DNA of 64,000 nucleotides from Ceratodon purpureus (taxonomy: Eukaryota > Streptophyta > Bryopsida > Pseudoditrichales > Ditrichaceae): assembly GCA_014871385.1 (NCBI GenBank), contig CM026426.1, forward strand, positions 94,346,238-94,410,237. Direction: 5' to 3'. The notes below the pieces were generated by a model. That model saw nothing but the letters and a program-made list of their open reading frames with translations. It searched no databases and was not told the origin of the DNA. This document shows positions 33,365-44,582 of this stretch, piece after piece. How positions within the stretch are numbered: position 1 is the stretch's first letter; each line of letters opens with the position of its first letter. Position numbers and translations under genes: made by a program.

Positions 33365-36191
33365 AGGCATATTATCAGTTGTGGCTATTACTACACATGG
33401 TGTGTCTACTCCAGCAACCTTCGTGATCATTGATATGCCTGAAAACAATAACTTCCCTGTCATCCTCGGAAGACCATGGCTGAGAGACATGAATGCCATA
33501 CATGATTGGTCCAGAAATCACATCCGCATCCAACGACAAGGAAAAACCGTGGTTATCCTAGTAGATAGCTGCACCACCCGAGCTAAAGCCAACCAAATTC
33601 GACACAAGGCAAAGATAAGTTGGGTAGAGGGTCCGTCTCCATCCCAAGAAGCCTTGGTTTTCCAAGCAAATCCTGACTTAATTCCAGTTGCCGAAATACA
33701 CCTAGCCAACATGACAGTTGAGCAAGACAAGATGGATATACCTCCGCATTTTTCCTAGGAAACTCAAGAAGCCGTGATCATAAACGCTATCCTTGCAAAT
33801 CAAGCTCTCTAAAAAGAAAAGGTTACAGGTTGGTCTCATGGTGCCAAAGACAAGGTTGAGTTAGTAAACCTCGGAACCAAGGAAAAATCCAAGTATATCA
33901 AGATCAATGCGGATGCACCAGAACAAATCAAACAAGCTGCAATAAGCCTGTTCCATGAATACCATGATATTTTTGCATCGGGACATGAAGATCTCAAAGG
34001 GATATCTCCAACACTAGCAGAACATACTATAGACCTGGTACCAAATGCCACACCAGTCCAACAACGACGGTACATGATGACTCCAAATTACGTAGTACGA
34101 GTCAAGGCTGAACTCGACAAACTCTTGAAAGCCAAGTTTATTTCACCAGTGGACTCTGCACCCTGGTTGTCTCCCATGGTGATCATTCCCAAGAAAAATG
34201 GAACCTTGAGAATTTGTGTGGATTTTTGCAAATTAAATGCAGCCACCAAGAAAGACCATTACCCTCTGCCTTACATGGAAGAAATCATTGATGAGGTGGC
34301 TGGCCACGAGATGTATTCTTTCTTAGATTGTTTTTCGGGGTATTACCAAGTAGCCATGGCTGAGCATGATAAAAATAAAACGGCTTTTTCCACGGAATGG
34401 GGACCATACCAGTTTGAAAGAATGCCATTCGGAGCTAAAAATGCCCCCATGACTTTCCAGCGTGTCATGGAATTAATTTTTAGACCCTATTTGAAAAGAT
34501 TCTTTAGAATATATCTCGATGATGGAACGGTGTATGGGCAAATTAAAGACCATGTTTCTCAACTCAGGCAAATATTCGAAGCTTGCCGAGTTAACAGAGT
34601 TAGCCTAAATGCAGAAAAGTGTATGTTTCTCTTTTTCCCTGGTGTAATTCTAGGCTACATAGTCTGCAAACATGGAAAACTCCCTAATCCCGAGAAAATC
34701 AAGGATATCCTAGAGATCACTCCCCCTACAGACCAGAAAGGTATACAACGCTTGTTAGGATTGTCCCAATTTAACAGGATATACATTGAGAAGTTAGCAC
34801 ACATCACTGCCCCAATCACAGCCTTAAACCACGCAAAATACAAGTACCCCCAAGATTGGACCCCTGCAGCCCAGGCTGCCTTGGAAAAAATCAAGATAGC
34901 TTATTCTCGGGCTCCTATCCTCATAGCCCCGAATTGGTCCAAACCATTCCATGTTCATATCGATGCCTCCAACATAGCTGTTGGAGTTATGCTTGCCCAA
35001 AACTTAAATGGAAAATATGACCAACTCGTAGCATACGCTAGTCGACTCTTGAACCAGGCAGAAAAGAATTACTCTACTACTGAAAGGGAAGCCCTGGCCA
35101 TGATTTATGCTGTCAAAAAATTTCGCCATTATTTACTAGGCAACAAGTTTCGTTTTATAGTTGATCACCATAGTTTATCTTATTTAGTCAATCAACCCTT
35201 GGTTACAGGGCAAGTAGCCCGTTGGATTATGACTCTTCTTGAATACGACTTTGAAGTGGTTAAATGTACCAAGCAAACGCCACATAGTGGCTGATTTCCT
35301 ATCCCGAGATTCTAAGGCCACCGAGGAAGGCATTGATGATTCATTCAATGAGCCTTATATCCAGACTGCTAACATTGAAATTAACATTCCCACGGATTGG
35401 CGAGGAAATATCATACGCTATCTAACACAAGGTATAATTCCAGAGGGTATCTCAGGTACAAGAAAGGTTAGTTTTGTACATACCACCCTGCCCTATACTG
35501 TGGTTCAGGGACAGCTGTACCGCCGCGGTCCTTATCGAGAAACCCGTCTCTGCGTTCCCACGGGAGAGGAACAAAACATTATCACCATTCTTCATGATGG
35601 TCCTGCAGGCGGTCACCAAGGCCCCGAAACCACGATAAAGAAAATTTTGGCTGCCCGTTACTGGTGGCCAACGCTTCACAAAGATGTCCACGAATATGTT
35701 AAAAACGGCCACGCATGCCAAATCTCTACCACTAATTTTCAATATCAAGGCCGCGTCCCATTAAAGTCCATTCCTCTGTTGGGACCATTCCAGCGTTGGG
35801 GGCTGGATTTTGTTGGCCCCATAAGACCTGCAATCAAGCACGGCTACAAGTACATCTTGGTAGCCACGGATTACACCACTAAATGGGTTGAGGCCAAACC
35901 TCTCAGGACTAACACGGCCATGGTCACGGCAACCTTTATATATGAAAATATTATTACCCGTTTTGGTTGTCCCTTGGAAATAGTGTCAGACCAAGGAAGT
36001 CATTTTGTCAACGCAGTGATAGAAGATCTCCTGGACAACCATGTCATCAAACACAGAACTAGCACAGTTTACTACCCTCAGGGAAATGGACAAGCAGAGT
36101 CTACAACCAAAACCTTGATAAACATGTTACAAAGATTCATACATGCAAGTCAGAGTGACTGGGATGACTGTCTTCTAGCACCTCTGTGGGC
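33365..36191 (+). pseudogene. Ty3/gypsy pol: protease end, reverse transcriptase, RNase H, integrase core
   Basis: The frame opens at the MULE2 junction within the protease C-terminus (VILGRPWL). In-frame stops occur at 33756–33758 and near 33812. Reverse transcriptase follows with PMVIIPKKNGTLRICVDF, a YLDD box (about 34513) and RMPFGAKNAP. RNase H shows HIDAS, TTEREALA and DHHS. A frameshift near 35275 leads into the integrase, with HxxxxxH…C zinc-binding remnants (first Cys of the pair replaced in NGHACQ). Its D,D,E residues lie in [16 protein letters not shown] and NGQAES. It stops at APLWA, where MULE3 begins; the next codons resume at 62095. The element is inactive. Confidence 0.93.
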
Positions 36192-36440
36192 GGGGAAAGT
36201 TAGCATGTGAGCAGAGAGCGAAGAGCGGAGAGTAGAGAGCAGAGAATGGAGAGCAGAGATTTGACATTTAGCCAAATTTTTTAAAGCAAAGTAAACCCTA
36301 TAACCGTGGAAAAAAACTAAAAAAAGGTATGGTTTTTTTACTTTTTTAGTAAAGGAGCGTATTTCCGTGGAATTCAGGGTTATAACTGGAAAAAACTTTT
36401 TTACATTTTATTTTTTAGGTACAAATTAGGGCTGATGTCA
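36192..36440. repeat. MULE3 left terminal inverted repeat
   Basis: GGGGAAAGTTAGCATGTGAG is followed by GAGAGC/GCGGAGA repeats to about 36265 and CCTATAACCGTGGAA at 36297–36311. A second TTCCGTGGAATTCAGGG is nearby at about 36363. It is the inverted counterpart of 61840–62094. Confidence 0.85.
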
Positions 36441-36778
36441 TGATGACGTCATCCATACAATCCTTTAGATTTGGTCCCTTATTGGATCTAGATACGAGTA
36501 TTCCAGCATCATGTTCTTAGATCACAACATTAAATATTGAATAGAAAAGTATAGGAAAAAAAATATCACAAAAGCTAAAGTTTATGGTCTGAAACCTTCG
36601 TGGAATATATCAAAGTTCGTGTACAATAATCGAGCTGCGAAAACCAAGATGTATACCATGTCAGAGTGCTTGTTTTGGTTGAAGAATTCTCGGTCTTTAG
36701 ATAGGACCATTTGTACCTTTAATGTCAAGGAACAATCTATATAAACCATTGGGACGTCCTTGAAGTTGTATTAGCTCA
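36441..36778. other. 5' spacer of MULE3 first gene
   Basis: AT-rich, with TATATAAAC at 36739–36746, about 35 bp before the ATG of the next gene, which may be its TATA box. Nothing else seen. Confidence 0.4.
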
Positions 36779-37342
36779 ATGGTTTCTGTAGAACTTAAGC
36801 TTGTACTTGCTAGGGAGTTGTTTGAAGGTATGGGCGATTCATTTGAGGTCGTTGCCTGTGAAACGATTTTACAGGATTTGCTTAAGCGGATGGCGGATGG
36901 GCCTAACCCCTGGGATCATATAGGTAGTAGTGCAACGCAGGGTTGGATTCCTCCGACGATAATCACGTTTGAAGACGTCGAGAACGCTCGTGGTGTGTCG
37001 AAGAGTTGGAAGCGTGAGATTGACAGCAGTCCTGAATACGCATGCCTTCGGCTAGCGAGGTGGGATAACTTTTCGTACAGCGGTCGCCATTGGAGTCCGA
37101 AGGACGAATACGAAGTTAATCAGTTCAACATCAACTGGAGTGTTTTTAGGAGTTCTTGGACACTTGCAAATCCAATTTACAACGAGAGGTTGGAGACAGC
37201 GTCCCTTGGAGAACTTAGTTGCGTTGAGTTGGATCAGTTGAGGTCATTGCTATTGGCCAATGGGAATGAGGTCTTGGATGTGTCGGAAGGAGAGAAAATT
37301 ACTCCCAGAGATGGTATCTGGATCTCTCCCAAGAATAGGTAA
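36779..37342 (+). CDS. MULE3 187 aa protein, weak F-box-like segment
   Basis: One open frame from ATG at 36779. It contains ARGVSKSWKREIDSSPEYACLR (about residues 70–92), reminiscent of the end of an F-box (variant-rich 'VSKSW' helix), in an otherwise unrecognised protein ending GDIWISPKNR-like (actual end DGIWISPKNR). It lies just inside the left TIR and is divergent from the methyltransferase-like gene. The copy in MULE2 would lie outside the window, so conservation cannot be tested here. F-box identity is a guess; the reading frame itself looks sound. Confidence 0.5.
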   Translation: MVSVELKLVLARELFEGMGDSFEVVACETILQDLLKRMADGPNPWDHIGSSATQGWIPPTIITFEDVENARGVSKSWKREIDSSPEYACLRLARWDNFSYSGRHWSPKDEYEVNQFNINWSVFRSSWTLANPIYNERLETASLGELSCVELDQLRSLLLANGNEVLDVSEGEKITPRDGIWISPKNR

Positions 37343-37622
37343 CATAGCTATGGAAATGTGGGATTTTGAATGATTGAGATATAAATTACAGCGCAAAAAA
37401 AATTTTGAGCATTTCTTTTGTAACATTTCACTCTTCGTGTTATATTTTGAGCTTTACAGTTGTGGCGTTTCATCCTTTACATATCCCGAGACGAATTGGA
37501 AATGAGAATCATAACTACTTTAAGGTGTTTGGAGTAGAGTAGACGAAGGAATAGGCAATGAACTCTAATTAAATCAAATCAAATCAGATGAAAACAATGA
37601 AAGACGGAAGCCTCCTTCAAAC

Positions 37623-40600
37623 TCACAACATGCTACAATCGCTACTTCCACTCTCAGAACCCGATGACTCGGAATCTCCTTCTGCCGCCTCGTCATCGAC
37701 GAATATAAGGGCCCTGGGGTCAAAAGTAGTTGGCCGACTAGGAACATATGTAAGGTCTCCAGATTGAAACGCCTGTGCTAAGCCCTCTGCGTAGTCCGGA
37801 AGTATAAAAAGGCTGAATCGGGCCGGAATGAAGACGCCACGATGGAGTGGACACTGCTGTTGGCCCACGTGGCGGTGTTGCCGAAACTACTCTGCAGTAG
37901 AAAACCGATTGTGGTTAGATTGAGTACGTGGAGGTGCAAAGAGAAGCAATGCTTGGAGAATTTGAACAAAGAATAGAAGACTTACACCACTTATCAGGTC
38001 TTCTTGATCTCTTTGGAGGCGCTTCGTCTGCTGCTGCCAGCCTAGGATGTTTAGGAGGGCCCATGGCAGATGACGTAGCCATATACGGTTTGAGAAGGGC
38101 GTTGAATATGGCTTCGTCCTCCTCACAAGCTATAATATGAGGACCAATACTCTGGCAAGCCTTGAGGGAGGCTCCTGAAAATACGTAGCACAGAAAAGTA
38201 GTGAGTCCATGTGGAGAAAATCAGAGGATTGGAAATGCAGAAACTGTTAATGGAGGATTACCTGTTCCTGCCGACCACTCGAAGACTATGTCACCGGGCT
38301 TGGTCATCTCCTCAATTATGCCCTGCATCATCTCAGTGGCTTTCTCCCTCGGGCCTCTCCACGGCACCTCCCCATTCATGAGCTGCGAGTCTGCATCGGT
38401 GAAGTTGAGAATGGCATCACTCTCGGTAATGTGGAGGTCGTTGTAAACAACATCGGATTTCTTCGTTTGAATAGAAAACTTGGATGGGGGGGAACCACCA
38501 CGAATGAAGACGCGCACCCAGAATCGAAGAGACTGCGAGAAACAAAAATATGTGAGTGTAATGAAAAAGAAAACTTAGTAGAATGCAAAGGCAAGCAAAG
38601 ATTATGATGTACATACCAAGGAGCCGGGCATCGTTGGGTGAGCCAAGCCTAGTGCATTGAAGCCCCACCAGTCTCGGTGCTGCACGAAGCCATCAATAGT
38701 AGCCACTTCGGAAATCTTTGAAGCCAGACGTTGGTCGTTGTTGTGGATGATGCAGAGAGCACCATCAAACTGCAAGAAATGTCTTGCGAATTCGAAGAGG
38801 TCCTCCAAATAATCCTTGCCGCGTTTGTTCCAAGACGGAGCGACGTAGGCAGGATTGGATATCGTGGGGACCGGAAGATTCTCAGGAATGTCGACAATGA
38901 TCAAGTCGAATCCCAAGTGATTCTCCTCTTTGCATCTATCAGAAACTCGGTTCTCGCGGCCTCCTCCAAACTTGAGTAAACAAGATATCAGAGTTAGAAA
39001 ATATAAGGTTTACAAAATATAAGTATTCAAGGGAAAGAATGAAACAACGAATCATACCATTCGAATGATGTCTAGAGCCTTGTTCCATTCGGGATCGGCA
39101 CCAACGTCTTCAAGTTCCTTGTGTCGGGATAGAACCAAATTCACAGAGGAGTTGATGACATAAACCTGAGAGGAATTGAGAGTTCCAGCGGAAAAGGTAG
39201 TCTGTGGGAATTTCTTGGTTTTCCTCTGCTCGAGGATACCTCTGGTGACCTCGAAAGCACTGATCGAGGAAGGAGCCGGCGAAGAAGCTGGAGAAGGCTT
39301 CGTAACGACAATACCTGGAGAGGGCTCTGGTTCCTTCTGTTTTGGCTGGGAAGACGCTGCATTGGTTTGCAGTGATGCCTCTGACTCAGAACGGAGAGAT
39401 TTCAATCGCCTTCCTCTCCCTTTCTTCGGTGGAGGAGCAGAAGATTGATCCTCCTGTCCTTCGTCTTCGTCTGCACCATCCAAGGAGGCTTCGACCACCA
39501 CCTCACCCCCATCGTGTAGCGTCTTGACGTCCGCGTCCGAGTCAATAGTGAAACCACCAATACAATCAAGATACCTGCATCCAGCATCCAGGTGAGCAGC
39601 TTTGTACCTTTTTATCTGCTGGGGAGAGTACATACACTGGTCCGACGTTGTCTGCGTCCAAAGCTTGAAGTACTTGGGGAGGTGGTGAACGCTGATGGCC
39701 CACTTCAAAAGAAGCTCTTGCTTGAAGTACCTAAGGGAAGACATATAGAAGGTAAGTATAAGAAATAATTGCAATGAAAATTATGAAATGGAAATGCGAT
39801 TATTTTACTTCACGTACCAGTAAGTAACCCGCTTGACAACTTGAGCGGTTCCAGGGAATTTTGCGAAGTCGGACTTCTTGTCGAAGTGCTTATCAGCCTT
39901 TTTTCCAATGAACGTAGGGAAGGCCTTGTCCCACAAGAGAATACGTAAACTCTCGACAAAATCGTCCGGCTGTTGGACATCAGGAAATGCCATCCAATTG
40001 TTGTCGAGGTTCTCCGTTTTGAATATGTCCTCGACTTCGTGGATGACGGCTTCCTCCAACTGTAATACAAAAATCATATAAGTAGCAATGAAGAAGGAAT
40101 ACGGTAAAAACATAAAGGAATAAGGAATTGGAAAGGATTTTGTATGGAAATTACCCCAGCCCAGAATGAAGCTTTGTTCAACCATGGGTCGAGTTCGGTG
40201 TCTTTGAATTGAGATGGCAGAAATCTGTAAGACATTCGAGCACTCGGGGATGAGTTCCACCACTTCAACCAACGAGCCTTGTATTTGGCCTCAACGGCCG
40301 CTGGAACAAACCTCTGAAGCTTTTTGAGCGACATCTCAGGCTTATTATTGAGACTGTAATGGCGATTGATCTGCAAGAAGCACCGAAGTTTTTATAAGGA
40401 TTAATACATAAATTATTGAAGTCATACGAAATAGTGAATTGAACAATGATCAGTGAGTCACCTCATTGAGGAAGTCGTCACCATTCTTGGGATTTGCGAT
40501 GGCCAAGTACTTGGTAAAGTCCTTCTTCTTGATGGCTTCGACCATTCTATTTGATGCCTCATTCATGACATCCCAAACTGCACTTGCAGACTGCTCATCC

Positions 40601-41610
40601 TCGGGTGTCTTCTTGCGGTAGGCATTGGCTGCTTCATCGGAGGCCGCAGCGAGTTCCCGCTGTAGAAAGATATTTAAGCCTTAGGAAATTCCATGAGTAT
40701 TGAATAATAAGAAGCAAATAGAGAGAGGAGGTAGGACTTACTCGGTACAGAAATGCGATGAAAACTTTAGTTGTCAAGCGAAACCAGGAGGGATTAGGTG
40801 GCTTGTTCTTCAAACATGCGTCATACTCTTCAGGACTGAGGAGGTCTTTAAATTCCTCCAGCTTCATCATTCCGAAAGAGCGGATTCGAAATAATTTTGC
40901 GGGGAGATTACTCTTCACGTGGTCATTCTCGGTCGACCTGAAAATAAACCAAAATACGTATGATAATTAATAGAGATGAGATAAAGCAACAAATGGAAAA
41001 ACAGGAAAAAAGAAACAAGTACTTACCAGTTGATGTCATGCATTGCGTGAAGAAGATTGCCAACATGGCCATGGGGATCGAGTACTATGCAGTGCACAGA
41101 TATGTGCCATGACGAGTCGTCTGCATGATGCTTGTTGATATGACGAAGCCATGCTGAGAGGCAATGGTTACCTTCCCAGACAAAAAACATCTTCCCCGAG
41201 AATTGCGACCACTCCTCGTCACTTTGAAGCTCAAATTCAAAGGCATCATTTGCGTCCCTCCATAATGGGCTCCATCTAGCCATGACCTCATCCGTAACAT
41301 CTCTTGTCTGCTCTTCGTTGTTGTACATAGAGATGTACATGACGCGGTCGCCATCTCTATACCCCTTAACAAACTCCCGCTCCGAATGGTGTACCCCCAC
41401 TTCGCCCACTGGTCTAACCTTTGCCATAGGGATCATCCTGCACAGGGGCACGGACATTCGGGACTTCTGCGATGGCTTGATCCTGAGCTTGTTGATGACC
41501 GCTATAGAGTCCACCTTGTATTGGGTTCGATGTTCCAATTCCCCTTCCCTAGCAGTCTTCAAGTTTATCGGACAAGATGGTTTCACCAACACATCTTGTG
41601 TTTGCGTAAC
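37623..41610 (-). CDS. MULE3 ParB-like / N6-N4 DNA methyltransferase-like gene, about ten exons
   Basis: Exons (minus): 41037–41610, 40742–40937, 40462–40659, 40155–40370, 39818–40059, 39058–39730, 38617–38970, 38262–38532, 37986–38174 and, less surely, 37623–37886. Junctions are GT–AG and phases agree except at the last. The first exon has FFVWEGNHCLSAWLR, resembling the ParB nuclease-like motif. Exons 7–9 form a beta-class amino-methyltransferase order. First comes FDLIIVDIPE in the place of DPPY, then GALCIIHNND. PREKATEMMQ and GDIVFEWSAGTGASL (the FxGxG cofactor motif) follow, with IIACEEDEAIFNAL last. DIPE deviates from DPPY, so activity is uncertain. The first exon starts at an acceptor with no ATG; the heptad exons just upstream probably supply the N-terminus. 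About 1,050 codons. Confidence 0.7.
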
Positions 41611-41755
41611 CTGCCAGAAGGTGCGCAAATTAGGAGAACAAGCACAATCGAAGAAAGTCATGCAAAGAAGACAAGTATGTAAAAGAAAGTAACAATATAT
41701 CTTCATACTGTCATCTCTCTTTTAACAACTCAATCATCATTTGTGATTGATAAAA

Positions 41756-42672
41756 CTATCTACGTGATGCTCGACTATAGTACTCCTTAGACTGTCTACA
41801 GTTCCAGTGACGGCGCCTCCTCCAAAATCGCTTGGTCTGTTGGACAGGGCACGGCAGAATTGCCGGCAGAGCAAAGACCACATGGGCTGGCCTCCTGACT
41901 CTAATCGGCGAGGAAGGAGAGGGTGGAGACATCGGCGGGGAGCCCAGTGGAGGAGACGTGGGCATATAGCCCGGGGAGGTTGGCTCATACACCGGGGATG
42001 TAGGCATGTACACCGGAGACGTAGGCATGTACACTGGCGAGGTAGGCACAGGGTTGTCATAACGGACGGACATGGGCAAAATTTCCGGACATGGATGGAC
42101 GGACGGACGGACGGACCGTTCGGTCCGGGGTAAAAATCGGACATATTCTATGAATATTCCTAAATTTTTCTCAAATATGCTCAAATATGCTTGAATATGC
42201 TCGAATATGCTCAAATATTCTCGAATATTATCTTATGGACAGGACATGACCCTTAACGGACGGACGAGCGGACCAGACGGTCCGGTCCTTATGTCCCATG
42301 AACAACCCTGGGTAGGCATGTACTATGGAGAGTGGACCTCGAGAGGTCCACTTTCCACACCTACAGGGTTGGCTACATCACAGGTATAGTAGTACTGATC
42401 AAATGAATCTGAAAGATCGGAAACATTGATCACAGAAATGGGGGAAGTAGCGGACATCTCAGGAGCATCGGATGATACCTAGAGTAGAAGAAATGAAGTG
42501 AGGATTAATTTCCATTTTTAAAAGAGTAGGAAACAAAGAAGGGAACAGGGCGAATAGAACTCAAAATCATAAACATAAGAAAACAATATAAATTGTAAAT
42601 TGAATGAAATACCTTAGTTTCTGCTGGCGTCGGGTCTTGACGTTCGCTCCCCATATGATCTCCATTAGAGTC
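41756..42672 (-). pseudogene. CTD-like heptad exons, MULE3 copy, split by MITE
   Basis: Exon 42613–42672 (ATG at 42654) and exon 41756–42479 are joined by a GT–AG intron. They encode SPISVINVSDLSD (SIM-like), then heptads YMPTSPV ×3, a YEPTSPG and YMPTSPP, followed by [11 protein letters not shown] and a basic RRFW-type tail. A TAG at 42325–42323 replaces the CAG present at the same place in MULE2. The 262 bp hAT MITE sits between the first and second heptads. Because the next exon of the methyltransferase-like gene (41610) starts at an acceptor, I infer one gene: SIM, CTD-like heptads, ParB-like, methyltransferase-like. The joining donor is not settled. Confidence 0.65.
42049..42310. mobile_element. 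262 bp hAT MITE derived from the hAT2 family
   Basis: Ends are CAGGGTTGTCAT… and …ACAACCCTG, with perfect 8-bp duplication GGTAGGCA (42041–42048 and 42311–42318). Its left ~95 bp match the right end of hAT2 (GGACATGGGCAAAATTTCCG and GGACGGACGG motifs). Its right ~70 bp match the left end of hAT2. It is therefore an internal-deletion derivative lying in the opposite orientation, without coding capacity. It inserted into a heptad-coding exon. Confidence 0.93.
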
Positions 42673-42861
42673 CTTAATTATAAACAATTTTATAAGTATT
42701 AGAAAGAACAGCAACTTTGAAGAAACAAACCAAAACCTCGACAAGGCTCCCTAAAAAACCTTAAAAACTCATAAAAACTTATAAGATTTTTATCAAGACT
42801 TTGTGAGTTAAAACCCTTTCAAATAACACAAAAATCCAAAGAAAAAACAAAAATAAAACAA

Positions 42862-43205
42862 ATATCAAAAATCCCCAAATGGACCCCCACCCTCCCGGCC
42901 TACTGTCGTTGACGACAATAGGTTGGCGGGTTTTTAATTTTTTGAAATATAAAAAAATCCATCAAAATACGGATACTATTTAAAAAAAATTCAGATTTCC
43001 ATCATATCTTTGTGATAATAACCCTTTCAATTAACACAAAAACTAAAAGAAAAAAAAAAAAAAAAAAAAAAAAAACAATTTCCAAAAATCCCCAAATGGA
43101 TCCCCACCCTCCCGGCCTACTGTCGTTGACGACAGTAGGTTTGCGGATTTTTTATTTTTTCAAAAAATCAAAATAATCCATCAAAATACGTATACTATTT
43201 AAAAT
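42862..43205. repeat. Duplicated ~125 bp segment with CCTACTGTCGT palindromes
   Basis: Segments at about 42862–42990 and 43078–43205 are near copies. Each carries CCTACTGTCGT-TG-ACGACA(G/A)TAGG (42899–42922, one mismatch; 43116–43139, perfect 11 bp arms). A 30-base A run lies between them. Confidence 0.8.
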
Positions 43206-43219
43206 GCAAAAATGTAGTG

Positions 43220-43732
43220 ACGGCCTCGCGGATCACTACATCGAGCAACTCCAGCTGCAAGACCCCATCGTCCAGGCCAAGCTCCGTCGCCTCTGTAAGC
43301 CCTCAAACCAACTCTCATCACCAAACACCATCCAAGTATACTTTTGACATCGATCAACACTCTACATGACCTTTCTGACAATAACAAACCCAATGGCATT
43401 TGCCTGCAAGTGAGACGACAACCGTCAAGACACCCTACATGGTCGTAAACAAAGAAATCCTCTACGAGCATCCTGACTTTCGGGTCGAAGGTGCTGCAAC
43501 AGTCAGTCAGCCCCTCGCAATCACAGGTATGGCCATGAACGCAAATCTGAGTAATCTTGTCCATTGTATGTGGTGACCGTTACTAGGTAGCTCGTTGTGA
43601 TCGATTTCGATCCGTGGATCAGGTGAGGCGGTGACGCAGCTCGGATTGGAAGCGGCGACGGCGGCGATCAAGGAATGGGGGCAACCAGTGTCCGATATCA
43701 CGCACCTGGTTTATGTTTCCTCGAGCGAGATT
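43220..43732 (+). pseudogene. Captured fragment of a plant type III polyketide synthase gene
   Basis: Three exon pieces are in order. 43220–43294 encodes ADHYIEQLQLQDP; about 43410–43526 encodes ETTTVKTPYMVVNKEILYEHP; 43623–43732 encodes [20 protein letters not shown], then [16 protein letters not shown]. This is the N-terminal third of the chalcone-synthase superfamily, closest in style to the LAP5/LAP6-type enzymes with TTTVKTRY and ITHxVYVSSSE. Introns are retained (donors CTCT|GTAAGC and ACAG|GTATGG, acceptor GGATCAG|), so genomic DNA was captured, not cDNA. The first acceptor reads CAAG where CAGG is expected. The catalytic Cys/His/Asn are beyond the captured part. Confidence 0.82.
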
Positions 43733-44582
43733 AAACACAATCCAATCTACTCCAACCTCATTCCAACATTCTCCAACCACCAGATTCCCAAACAACCTAA
43801 CAGTTGGCAAATCAAACCACGACAAAGAACTCACGCTCCACCATTCACAAACAACGAGAAGCAATTCCGCACTTCAGAACAACATATCTTCCAACTACCA
43901 TTGATGTACCTGCCTTAGGCGCACATCACGTAAAATTGCACCAACAAGAAATTTCAATCGATTCCTATAACCCCCGTCTAGAACTTCGAGATCCGGGCTG
44001 GTGTACCGACATCAATGAGGGCGCTGCTCCCGCAAAGTTTATTACTACCTCGACTGACACGATGTAGCCATCCGCAAATTAACACAAGACCATTTCTTAT
44101 GCTCTGGAGCAGAAGTTCGACCGGGACAAACTCATATAAAAAAAAAAAAAAACTCTTCCTAACTCCCCCCGAAAGCAGGGCCTCCGCATTCCCAAGATCA
44201 ATCGAGCAGGCAGATAAGCGAAACCCAAGATCTATAACAAAATCCAAGCAAAAACCCAAATACAAAAATCCAAGCAAAAACATGAATACCCAAGCAAAAC
44301 CCAAGCAAAATCACAAATATCCAAGCAAAACCTTCAGACTGCAACCCCCAAAAACCCATCAATCCACTACTCTCAACCCACAACACCAATCCCCGACACA
44401 CAACTTCGAAGTCAAACTTAGTCGACCCGTACAACATGATTGTACGACCAGAATTCATTACCCCAGAGCTCCAATTCCGTGCACTCGAGTATTGCCCCAA
44501 GATTCTTACCCCACCACATTCAAATCGAGAATTGCCCCAAGATTCAAACCCCACCAAGATTCAAACCTCACCACACTCGTAC
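43733..44582. other. AC-rich spacer with CCAAGCAAAA repeats
   Basis: No homology to the PKS continues past 43732. At 44222–44345 CCAAGCAAAAACCC-like units repeat in tandem; 44480–44575 repeats CCCCAAGATTCAAACCCCAC. No gene seen. Confidence 0.5.

Noticed and set aside
38417-38668. Hydrophobic frames between methyltransferase-like exons (possible membrane proteins)
   Set aside because: They run across predicted introns in shadow frames of well-supported exons.
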